Origin: Astropecten irregularis
Lineage: Eukaryota; Echinodermata; Asteroidea; Paxillosida; Astropectinidae
Assembly (NCBI GenBank): GCA_963971285.1
Contig: OZ020253.1
Coordinates: 14,582,528-14,646,527, forward strand
Direction of reading: 5' to 3'
DNA: 64,000 bases
Shown here: one piece after another, positions 45,640 to 56,410 of the stretch
How positions within the stretch are numbered: the stretch's first letter is position 1
Layout: each line of letters opens with the position of its first letter
Notes under the pieces: generated by a model
What the model was told of the DNA's origin: nothing
Database searches by the model: none
Seen by the model: the letters and a program-made list of their open reading frames with translations, nothing else
Program-made: the position numbers and the translations under genes

Positions 45640-45790
45640 GTAACTATCACCAGAAATTTTGCTTACAGACATTCTTTTAGATGTAAATTTGTTTAGATCT
45701 GAGATAGGCCTAATTGATCAGTTGATTAAGAAGTGTTGGGTTTTCGGTTTTGATATTCTGTAACGTTAGTTTTTGTCTTTGAAACGATAT

Positions 45791-46090
45791 GGGAAGAATT
45801 CCAGTTTCCACTGACGGCCATCACTTGTGCATGCACAAACCTAAATGGGACCGACAGAGGGCGTTATGAGAAAAATGGCTGCTGCTGCATTTGAAGTGTA
45901 TCATTGTATTTGTAGGTAAAAAAAACACTGAAAATCTCACTTTTCAGATTTATATTACCCCAGTATTATACACCTCAGAATGAAGTTCATTATTCAGCTG
46001 CATGAATAATTGTTACTCTTGGAGTTGGCGGAAATAAGCCTAACCCATTTTCCGTAATGGCCATCATGCATCAGTGGAATTCTTTCCCAG
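45791..46090. repeat. GGAAAGAATTCC-type MITE in CDC20 intron 1
   Basis: Ends GGGAAGAATTCCAGTTTCCA and TCAGTGGAATTCTTTCCC are inverted. The interior is related to 2471-2733 in the opposite orientation (for example TGCACAAACCTAAATGGGACC and the CTGAAAATCTCACTTTT segment). Confidence 0.75.
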
Positions 46091-46166
46091 GCATAGGGCC
46101 ATACGCCGAACAACTCATACGCTGTTTCCAATGAAATGATATAGGCCCCCCCTAGCCCTAGGCCTA

Positions 46167-46760
46167 GTCCGAGTAACTTGGACCCTAAAAATCGCCTTTT
46201 TTAACATTTGGACATGGTCTGGCGATAGTAGGGTCCAAGTACCTTGTGTGCATTTTAGCTACAAGAGCTCCATTTTGCAATGTTTTGCCTCTACCCTGAG
46301 TCAAAATCCTGTGATTTCACCTCCAAAACGATCCCAAAATTTCTCATGCGGCCAGCTATGGACCAAGGAAGAATTGGAGATTCCAATAATGACAAGGTTT
46401 ACTCACATTTTTTAAAGAAAAGATCATTTTTTCCATAAAAATGGGCACAGAGACCTCATATTCCTGAGCACAGTGTCAGTTGGCTGCCATGGTTTCAAAT
46501 TGTACACTGGTACCCGGTTACCATTCAGTGCATGCAGTGCATCTAAAGCTGGTAACCATACAATGCTATGCACTATGTGCATTTAAAAATGGCAGCTCAG
46601 CATGGAGGTGAAATCACAGGGTTTGACTCAGGGTAGAGGCAAAACTTTGCAAAATGGAGCTCTTGTAGCTAAAATGCACACAAGGTACTTGGACCCTACT
46701 ATCGCCAGACCATGTCCAAATGTTAAAAAAGGTGATTTTTAGGGTCCAAGTTACTCGGAC
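46167..46760. repeat. Foldback element with ~158-bp inverted arms in CDC20 intron 1
   Basis: The left arm 46167-46324 and right arm 46604-46760 are near-perfect inverted copies, running from GTCCGAGTAACTTGGACC inward to GTGATTTCACCTCC. The 280-bp centre also has the small inverted motif TGGTTACC/GGTAACCA. It would form a long hairpin in the CDC20 pre-mRNA. Confidence 0.85.
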
Positions 46761-47134
46761 TACCCTAGGCCTATCTTTCTCTGAATTTCAAGGATTTTTG
46801 TTTTCAGGATAAACGGGAATGTCAGGTTTTTTTCAAATTGTTTTCCCTTGAAAAAAGAAACCATGATCCCTTTAAAAAAATCTTGTTATCCCCTAAAAAT
46901 GGAAAGCCCGAAAAAAAAAATTATATTTCACAGTCCTGAAAATAAATACCAATCCCTTAAATGAAATCTCAACTAGAAAAAAGGGGATATTCCTGAGTTA
47001 CATGTACGAATTGGTGAAAGTACGAGTTGGCCAAGATATGGCTTGACTTGAATGAAAGCCTGTGAAGTTATTATTTTTCCCACCTTTTAAAAATCTATTT
47101 TTACCATTAAATCGACCTATAATCAAGAGGCTTA

Positions 47135-47360
47135 AGGCGCCTTTCCATATGTGCGTTTTTTCATCCGCTGCGTATACGTTGCGTGTCCGTCGCGTTGCAA
47201 AAAAATCCATCATTATAAAAAAACAAGCGACCCTTTCCATATGTGCGCGTGCGTTTGAAAAGGTCGCGTGTGTCTTTTTAATAGGCAATTTTAACGCACA
47301 CGCAACGTATATGCAGCGTATACGCAGCGGATGAAAAAACGCACATATGGAAAGGCGCCT
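47135..47360. repeat. 226-bp Harbinger-type MITE with TTA duplication
   Basis: TTA at 47132-47134 and 47361-47363 flank ends AGGCGCCTTTCCATATGTGC and GCACATATGGAAAGGCGCCT. The inverted ends continue for about 50 bp. A 3-bp TTA/TAA duplication is typical of PIF/Harbinger elements. It ends about 65 bp before the CDC20 coding-exon acceptor. Confidence 0.8.
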
Positions 47361-47481
47361 TTATACTGGGATGTGTATTTGTTGCTGTCTTTAATCATAA
47401 TACCATGTCTCTTCATTTTCCTCACAGAAATTTAAGCTGTTAACCAGTTCATCGGGATACCAGTTTGCTCTGACGAATACG

Positions 47482-50400
47482 ATGACACATTTGAACTTTG
47501 ACACAGATGTCAACAGCCTCTTGAGGCTGGATGGCCCAACCGGTGGCCCGGCCATGAGGTGGCAGCGCAAGGCGTCGGAAACATCCATGTGCAATGCCTC
47601 CTTGAATAAAAGTCTGAACAAGAGCCTGAACAGAAGCCTGAGCAAGAGTCTGGGTAACATCAGCGGTGTTTCCCCCATGGGGTTGTCAAACCACTCCATC
47701 AGCAAGACACCGTCAAAGTCCAAGACTCCTAATGGCAAAAGGTCAAAAACGCCGGGTAAGATTGATCAGAGCTTTCAACCTGTCAGCCTACTTAAATTTT
47801 AGTATAGAATTTGTAACATTTTTTTCACAGTTTCATTATCATTTGTCCTCTTAACCCCCGTTTCAGACAGGCGTTCCAGCTTCATGCCGAACTAAATAGA
47901 CTAGGAGCGACCCTAGGTTGAACCAATTCAGATTTTGGTTTCAGACATGCGAACTTAATACGCTGGAGTACAAGTAGCCTGACAAACAAACATGCGGCCA
48001 TAGCAACAACTCTGTGGAAGACTTTTGGGGTTATTTACGTTTCAGAGCATACTAGGTAGCTAACTTTATTTAACTCCACCTTTACAACCAGCAGAATTCC
48101 ACTGGATAAAAACCGAGCAGTGACCTAAATAGATACGGTGGTTTCTTCATTATAATGATCAATTTATTGTTTTCAACTTGTGTTTTCCTTCATCGATTTA
48201 CAGGCAAAACTCCCTCCAAAGCACCCATCGGAGATCGTTTCATCCCCAATCGCAGCGGCACCAATTTTGACGTCAGCTCCTTCAAGCTTCTAAACTGCTC
48301 GGCAGCGGCTAATCAGGAGAACCAAGAGGCCATGCAGAGCCCCCAGAAGATGGACTACTGCAAGACCATGTCTGACAACCTGAACGGGGACATGCTGAAT
48401 GCCAAGATCCTGTCCTATAAGAGCAAGCCTCCAGTTGCACCTGAAGGTAAGATATGAATACAGGGCCCAGATTCATGGTTCTGCTTAACTCAGGGATTTA
48501 TAAAACAGAGGCTCGGGCTTCATCTCTGTCATCCATATGCTGAAAATATAGGTTGTGGCTCTTCATTGAAGCTGAAGCTCTGTTTTCCTTTTCAAACCAG
48601 AGAATCTACTTCCGAAGTGCAGCCAAAAGCCTCTTTTTTGATACCCGTTATTTTAGAATGGATTCACAAAATGGAACCGGAGCCTGAGCCGCAGTTTCAT
48701 AACCCTCCATTGAATTTGCTGCTTATGACCACCATTCTTTGCTTACAAATGTTAGCCCAGAATTTCCACGCTAGCTGATTAAGCAAGGATTCCTGAGATA
48801 CACAAACTACACACGCCCAGCTGGAAAGTCCTCCCTAAATATGATCTCAAAGACAGAGAACTTTCTGCTTCGAGTACAAATTCTATGCTTATTATGAGCA
48901 GAACCGTGCCATCAATCCTAGTCTGCAACGAGTTGAAAACCACTTGCGAGCAGTATAACATCGAATTTTGGTCAGTAACCAGTACTAGCTAAGCAATTTT
49001 TCTTTTTTAGCTTACGATCAGTTCATTGCCCTCCTGCATCTAGGATAAAATATGAGCAGGAAGTTTTATCTCATTGGAGATTTACAACGTTTTTTGGAGA
49101 TCGGACAGTTCTATATGGAGACTATTTACAAGAATGTCAACAAATTTATGCTGTTTAACAATAATTTGCATATTCATGGCCTTGTCTTTTGTCTTAGGAT
49201 TCCAGAGCAACTTGCGTGTGCTCTACAGTCAGACAAAGACCCCCGGCTCTACCAAGAAGACAGTCAGACACATTCCACAGGTCCCAGAGAGAATCCTAGA
49301 CGCTCCAGACATTCTAGACGACTACTGTAAGTCTTAAAGCTCATCTTTAGCACTGTCAGTATTTGAGAGACATGAGACTGAAGACTGCATGAGGCAGGGC
49401 ACTGTAACTGTATGGGGCATGCTGTGATGGCCTCATCAGGTAGTGTCTGTCTGAACCATGTGCCAAAGGGGTACTGTAAATTGTTGAAGAATTTAGGAAG
49501 GCACCTTGTACAAATGCTGTAGAGTTAAAACAAAGTATCATACTAGTTCTGCAAAAGACAGTGTATACACACCACTATATCGATCATTTGTCTATACCGA
49601 ATGTCATACTTTTATGCAAAATCAGCAATGTATAGGCCTGCTGAACATTGTTCACTATAATGAACAACCACTATAACAAACAATTTCTGTGCATCCGATC
49701 CCGGAGTGTTAGTTATAGTGGCATTCCTCTGTATTATCTTGGATGATCCAAGAAGATGCCTAATTGCATTCAGGATGCAATGTTTAGGCGAAACATGTTT
49801 ACCTTTTTCCAACTCTCTTTCTTTTCGTTTCTAGTGTGGTATCAGGTAATATCAGAGCATAAAATGATATGAGTACACTCAGTGGACCGCCACTATAACG
49901 AACATGGCAGGATGCACAGATATTGCCCGTTATAGTGATTTAATTAAGAACGGCACTGGGTAGTGGGTATATATAGTACACACAAATTGGGAACCAAGGA
50001 TGGTGTTGGGTATAGCCAAATATTCGGCATAGCGGTGTTCGTTATAGTGGCGTTCCACTGTAGTATGCTATGTGACATTTATGAGAAAAATTCCTTGCTA
50101 ATTGTCTTTCACAGATTTGAATCTGATTGACTGGAGTGTGAACAACCATCTAGCCGTAGCCTTAGCCAATAATGTGTACTTGTGGGATGCCAGCAGCGGC
50201 AGCATCAATCATCTCATGCAGCTGGACGGACAGGAGGACTACGTCTGCTCTGTATCGTGGGTCCAGCAGGGTAACTACCTGGGGATTGGCACAAGCACAG
50301 GAGAGGTTCAGGTTTGTTATTAAGATGATCCACTCTTCCCTTGGTACCCTATACCCTCTCCCTGAATAATTGAGCTTCTGGAACAGAAAATCACAAATAC

Positions 50401-53400
50401 TCCACGAGAGGTTGTTCCTGAAACCTTCACGGCTTTCTGTAATGTCAGGGATTGGGAAAACTCAGTAAAGAGCTTATTCACGTTGATTGTACAGGGAAAT
50501 CTTCCTTGCTATCATTCAATGATGAAGATCCAGAGATGCAATTAAACGTGTCACATTCTCAGACCCAATCCATTTGAAGGTGGTCTCTCTCCATCTTGGT
50601 CTTGGATCTTAAGGTTTGAAGCTCGGATCCCCCAAGATGTCCTGATAACAGATGAGAAAGTCTTTAAGGCACTTTGAATACAGCACTGTTAGTTTTGTAA
50701 TAACTTTTCTTTTGTCAGTTGTATCAGATTGATATGGTCCTTTTACTTTCGCTTGTTTTCCCTACAGCTTTGGGATGTGGCTGCTACGAAGAGATTACGG
50801 AATATGACGGGCCACGGATCCAGGGTTGGTTCACTAGCCTGGAACAGCTTCATTCTAAGCAGGTAAGTAAATGCAGTTCATCAACAGAGTAATGCATATT
50901 GCATAACTAGTGTGACAAGTTCCCAGATGAATTTTGCTTACAGTTTCTCAAGTTGCTATTAAGTAAGATAATCCTGCTGAGGGAGCTGAGTGACATTGGA
51001 CTATGCTAGACCCCATCTCCACTCTTCTCCACATTCTTTATATATTTTCTCCAAATTCTGTCTCACCATTGACAAAGCAAAAAATTGCTTAGCACAAAAT
51101 GTCTTGCTCAATAAAACAATTTTTAACCATTTACCATTAAAATGCCATTTGCTTTTCATGTTCAGCGAACAAAAGCCAAAGAACAATCCCAAGTGATACA
51201 TAACACTTGGACATTTGGTTGTTAATCCTGTTTTTGTTAAGAGAGAAATTTCATGGTTGGCAAATTTTTGTGCTAATTATCTCTTTGAAATTGGCCCCTG
51301 GTTCCCGGCCTTAAATTGGCCACTGATTGAAAGGGTTCAATGACCTCAATCATCAATGATTTTGGGGTTTATATGTTCTGGTAGGTCATTATAAATTTAG
51401 TTGAGGGATCTCATTGTCAACTATTTTCAACGTATTTGTAAGTCGCCTTTTCTCACTGGTATCCGAATCATCATCTGAATCTTCTTCACAGCGGATCCCG
51501 TTCAGGAGCCATCCATCATCATGACGTGCGGATAGAGAACCACACAGTTTCCACGCTCACAGGGCACACCCAGGAGGTGTGCGGTCTGAAGTGGTCTCCC
51601 GAAGGCCGATACCTTGCCAGTGGAGGTAATGATAACCTCCTGAACATCTGGCCGTCAGCATCGCAGGGCGATCCTTGCACGCCGCTCCACACGTTCACAC
51701 AGCACCAGGCTGCCGTTAAGGTGAGTCACTCAAACACATTAGGCCTCAATGGACCTGCAGCTGCCCAACTATTTTATACTGACGGAGTTAGACATATAAA
51801 AAGACAAAGACAGGGGTTACAAGAACAGTTTCAAGATGTTTTCTGAAGGAGCATTCCGGATGTTGATGCACACAGAGTTCCGCCGCAGTTTGAGACCAAC
51901 TGTAGAAAATGATCTCTGAAAGATTTTGACCATGTAGGAATAGAAGAAGGTTATCTTTACTAATTACCAGCCACCTTCCACTTGATCATTCTCGTGAAAC
52001 CCACAACCAACCTCATCTTTGAATTTCTATATTCCTGTCTCAGGCCCTGGCGTGGTGTCCATGGCAACCGAGTGTTCTCGTCAGTGGAGGAGGAACGGCC
52101 GATAGACATTTGCGATTCTGGAACGTCAATAATGGCTCGTGTCTGAACAGCACCGACACTAAGTCACAGGTGAGAAACACAAATTTACAAATTATTTATT
52201 TATTATTTTGGCTCCTGAATCTGCATTTCTTTGACAAAAACCAAAGTATGATATTATCTTTAAATAATACATGTGCAACCTTGAGTAAAATTCACGGAAT
52301 CAGCAGTCACTTTGACCTTACGTTGCATTTGTTTTTTTCAATTAGTGCGCCTGCCTGGCATATTGAATGATGTTTCCTTTTTTTTATTCCGTTTTTCGAG
52401 ACATTGGACAATGAAAGAATGACCTTTTCCCTTAAGAAGCAATGTCTTGCAATGTCTTGCTCTATCGTATTGGACCCTTTCAAGACAATTGTGCCAATTG
52501 TCAGGCAGGTTAACCCCCTTGCCGTTCATCCCTGCCAACCTGAAGAAGTGTATTAAACTCCCATCAAAATGCCATCCATTATCATCCATTATATTGCAGG
52601 TCTGCTCAGTTCTCTGGTCCAAAGAGCACAGGGAGCTGGTGTCCGCTCACGGTTTTGCTCAGAATCAGCTGGTCATCTGGAAGTACCCAACCATGACCAG
52701 AACAGCTGAGCTTCTTGGTAAGACACTGATTTATTAAGACTACTTTAATCCATATTTTTCCACGGATCTGAATGTAATGTGCAATTTCACACTTTTGTTT
52801 TCCTATATGTTTTGTTAAGACCACAGCTTGGTTAAAAGAGGGCTATATTAACATCGATCGTAAACTGTATATCAATCTTAAGTATTTCATATAAGAGTGT
52901 GAATTACTATGGCAATATTGGCAATTCATCTGAATATACAAAGTTGTAATGTTCAAAATCAAGCCAGGGATCCCACAGTTAACAAAATAATAACATTAAT
53001 AATTGCAATACCTTATCTTTACCAATTTTTATCCATGTGTGAAATGAGCACAGGAATTTACAGAAGAACATTTTTTGTTTCTTGTTTCGTTGATGTTACC
53101 TGGGTCCAATTTCATAGAGCTGCTTAATCACTAAAATTTGCTTATAAGCACCAAAAACATACGTAAATAAAATCAGTATGCCAGTCAAAACTCCTTGTGA
53201 ATGTTGTGCTCAGCAAGAATTGGCCAAATATAAGTCAAAAGCAGTAAACATCACATTAAATTTTGGTTGGTTATCCTGTTTGATCAAGGAAACCTTTCAT
53301 ACTTAGGCAATGTTTGTGCTTAAGCAGCTCTATGAAATTGGTCCCTGCTAATTTAAGAAAAAAACATTGTCTTGCATTTATACACAAATTCACCTTGGAA

Positions 53401-53668
53401 GGGTCATCATTCCAATGTAAAATTTTTAATGTAATTTAATGCCCTCTGTTTTTCCACGGTCATTGTTCTGCTCACTGCAGGTCACACATCACGGATCCTG
53501 CACATGTGCATGAGCCCAGACGGTACCACAGTAGCAACCGCGGCCGGTGACGAGACCCTAAGATTGTGGAAATGCTTCCAAATCGACGCACAGAAGAAAT
53601 CCGCCAAGAAGATTAGCTCACAGAAGGCTGGCTCCAGCGCTCTGAAGCTCAGGCAGAGTATTCGCTAG
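47482..53668 (+). CDS. CDC20: CDC20, APC/C activator with WD40 propeller
   Basis: Cell-division cycle 20, the mitotic activator and substrate receptor of the anaphase-promoting complex. Coding exons: 47482-47755, 48204-48446, 49198-49326, 50115-50311, 50768-50862, 51492-51720, 52044-52169, 52600-52717 and 53481-53668; 1,599 nt, 532 residues, all phases compatible. A noncoding exon probably ends at 45639 and splices to 47427. The C box DRFIPNR is at residues 102-108. A KIL motif (159-161), part of the MAD2-binding region, is followed by S where vertebrates have R. The seven-bladed WD40 propeller runs from ~185 to ~500, and the protein ends LRQSIR, the IR tail that docks on the APC/C. The N terminus has five SLNK-like tetrapeptides (residues ~36-57). 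The position of the human KEN box reads QEN (129-131). Identity with CDC20 rather than CDH1/FZR1 rests on exon-by-exon similarity, including [14 protein letters not shown]. Confidence 0.97.
48494..48706. repeat. GC-rich-ended MITE in CDC20 intron
   Basis: It is the same family as 17781-18027: it shares TATAGGTTGTGGCTCTTCAT, GAAGCTGAAGCTCTGTTTTC and AGCCAAAAGCCTC, with AGGCTCGGGCT and AGCCTGAGCC at the ends. Confidence 0.8.
49646..50060. repeat. Two ACTATAACGAAC-type MITEs before CDC20 exon 4
   Basis: The complete copy 49880-50060 has ends CAGTGGACCGCCACTATAAC and GTTATAGTGGCGTTCCACTG. A shorter one is at 49646-49733. The complete copy ends 54 bp before the exon at 50115. A relative is at 63026-63197. 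Confidence 0.8.
51075..51302. repeat. CAATTTCATA-type MITE in CDC20 intron
   Basis: Diverged copy ending CTTTGAAATTGGCCCCTGG, with the internal segments AACAAAAGCCAAAGAACAAT and TGGTTGTTAATCCTGTTTTT shared with other copies in inverse orientation. Confidence 0.75.
53102..53345. repeat. CAATTTCATA-type MITE in the last CDC20 intron
   Basis: Complete copy with ends GGGTCCAATTTCATAGAGCT and AGCTCTATGAAATTGGTCCC. It is close to the host element at 5630-6196 and carries the intact site corresponding to that insertion. Confidence 0.85.
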
Positions 53669-53852
53669 ACATTCGGTCATGATCCTTGGAGCTTGGTAGA
53701 CTATTGGGCCTGATATTGCACTGCTTCTGCAGAATTCAGTGCTCATGATCTTTATTGTTTGCTTGTAGTGTTGGCAAGAAATCCTGAATGACTCAAACTA
53801 TGCATGGGATTTAACAGCGCACAACTGAAAAATGATCACCCCTTGTCATTGA

Positions 53853-53858
53853 AATAAA
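53853..53858 (+). terminator. Candidate CDC20 polyadenylation signal AATAAA
   Basis: Canonical AATAAA about 185 nt downstream of the CDC20 stop codon, in an otherwise gene-free stretch. No cleavage-site evidence is available. Confidence 0.45.
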
Positions 53859-55159
53859 ATATATTAAGCGCAGAATTTCTGCTCCTGTAAGGCCAAGCAT
53901 CGATTCTTTGCTTGCAGTTTAGCAGAGCCATGAATTTGGGCCCTGGAATGCGCTGCAAAATGTTTGAGACAACATATTCATGGGTTTTGCTTTACCAAAG
54001 AGAATGAGAGAGCTTTAGGTACGTGGTTATCTTGTCAAGAGATCATGTTTTGAAGAATGTTTTTGATTTTATAGCTACCATTGAAAATATCTCAATTACC
54101 ATCATCTTCATGAATGATAAATGACAAAGACATGCAGGTTACCGTCCAGATTTGTATTTAATTTACATAGCTTCTGTGACTGGTACTTGGCAGTTGATTG
54201 CTGGAAACAGAAATATGCAGAGATGTGGTTGTGGTAAATTTTGGTTATGTGGCTCCATTGTTGTAAGCTGAATCTGCGGCAAACACATTGTCTAGTTTAT
54301 GCAGAGTTTGCATGCATGAAAGTTATACTTGTATACATATAATACTACTCATTAATAGATTGTTATAGTAAATACATCATGCTTGCACTGTATGTAGAAT
54401 ACATAAGTGGAGGAACCAGCAGGTATACCAACACACAAACTCACTCCATTCGCTTCTGCTGCATTTCTTGTTCAAAGTGATATATGTCGAAAACAGCTTC
54501 CTATATATTTGTGAAATAATTTACATTTCAGTCTATTAAACGTGGCACTTTTTTGGTAACTTCGTTGTAAATCAGTGTCATATTGCTATTAAGGATGCAT
54601 TTCCTAAGCAAAGCAAAGTTTGCTTAATTATGAACAACTTTTTTATAATTGTATGTTATATATTCTGCATACTTAATTGTATTTTAACATTTTCTCTGAA
54701 TTTTACGGTTCTGTAAAGATACATAACTTTCATTATAACAGTGCAGCATATGGTCTTAAGTATCTCTTCTTGGTAAATTTACATATACACATGTATATAC
54801 CATGCTACTAATTTTTAAGAAGGTTTCTTGAAGATGTACAGTCATCATTATTCGTCAAACATGCAGACACTTATCATGTGCAATGACGCATCAAGCCGAA
54901 ATGAAATAAGAATAAAAATCTACATTTATCAGCCAACACGATTGGCTGATTTTCAGTGCACTGAGAAAGTACAGAAAAAAATGTACCTTACTACAAATTT
55001 ATTTTCAACTTGTATATGATGGTAACAGCATACATGTAGTTTTATTCAGCCTACAATTTTCTGATGTCATCAATTTTATTTGTTGCAGCATCAGTACATG
55101 TATTTTATAACTCATTACATCAACCATGGATGATAATTCGATGGTTTTTACAAATGTTG

Positions 55160-55440
55160 AAAGACATGAGGGTTTCGGAAATTTTCAAAATCAAGAATGA
55201 GTAAGACGTGCGGAGACACCATGTATTACACTCTTTTTGGAACATGTCTGATCCTGAAAAGGACCGATGTGAATAAATTCTCGACATTTCTACTAGTGTG
55301 CTCTAGTCGTTCTCGGGAGAGAATTTACTCTCATCAGTCCTTCTGAGGACCACACATCTTCCAAAAAGAGTATTATACATGGTGTCTCCGCAAGTCTTAC
55401 TCACATTCTAGTCTCTCCACCATGCAAAACTTCAAATCAT
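55160..55440. repeat. Inverted-repeat element, relative of the receptor-intron nest without insertions
   Basis: The left arm GCGGAGACACCATGTATTAC followed by ACTCTTTTTGGAAC pairs with the right arm CTTCCAAAAAGAGTATTATA and CATGGTGTCTCCGC. Sequence right of the arm (TCTAGTCTCTCCACCATGCA) matches 5070-5089. Confidence 0.7.
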
Positions 55441-56410
55441 ACTTTACAAAATCAAATTGATCGCATTACATAATCAGAAGACAACAATAAAATAATAAAT
55501 ATTCAAAACCAACTTCAACCAGTCATTGGATATGGTGCGCATGACAAAATAAAGTGACAAAGTATCTGATAAGCTGCTTGAATTTGTCATTTAGCTTTGT
55601 ACATGTACAAAATAATAAATTTTGTAAAAGTAAATACTAAAATTTATGTATATAAGTTTTTAAAAGTAGCTGATTTGAATAAATTTGCTTTTAATATCCA
55701 TTTTACCTGAACATTTTGCTGTACTAGTTTACATTTCTTTCATTTATTTTTTAAATAACCCAATAATTTATAAATTTCGCATTATTTTATATTTATTATT
55801 GCAGTCTCAACATTTCGACTAGGGCTATAAATATAAGGGTGCATGTACTGGTAGCTCAAAAATCTATGCGCCAAGCTGATTATAAAATTTGTGTAGGCTT
55901 ACCCTCAAATGTTTTTTTAAATAATGCACTTTTTTTTGGGGGGGGGGGGGGGGGAGGACATGCAATCAATGTTGTGTGACTGGTCATCACAACTTGGGGG
56001 TTCAGTGCTTCAGCCTGTTGTGAAGAGTTGGTAAATTTTGGCTTAAAATCTGGCCCTGTAAATTGTTTCGAACGTGGATGGTTGTTTCATGAAAACTGGA
56101 GGTTACAGGAAAAAAGGGACATTTGAGGGTGTTTCTTTTCTTGGATCCTTGGAAAAATTCTAATTGGCTAACAAATTTAAAATAGTTAGGTAGATAAAGG
56201 TTCAAACTACCATTTCCAGTATAAGTAAAGACTGGATGTTTTTCAACTGTGAATTCTGTACAGCGCCACCAAGCGGTATAATTTTTGCATAACTCATCAC
56301 ATCCTTATTGGCCATTTTCATTGGATGAAAGAATTAGCTACCTCACACCGCAGCCAATCGAAAAGCACGTTCTAGGGGAAACGCCGGTAATTTGTTTCTC
56401 ACTTTTCAAC

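Larger units (their letters stand above)
53700..56280. other. Intergenic CDC20-UQCRH: no gene seen
   Basis: AT-rich. It holds an inverted-repeat element at about 55160-55440 (arms with CGGAGACACCATGTA and its inverse), related to the nest at 3884-5095. A G run is at 55937-55954, and a segment at 56160-56280 is related to 27180-27370. Confidence 0.6.

Noticed and set aside
37010..53668. Analogy between the mir-31 trio beside CDC20 and the human miR-449 trio inside CDC20B
   Set aside because: miR-449 belongs to the miR-34 family with a different seed; the resemblance is positional only.
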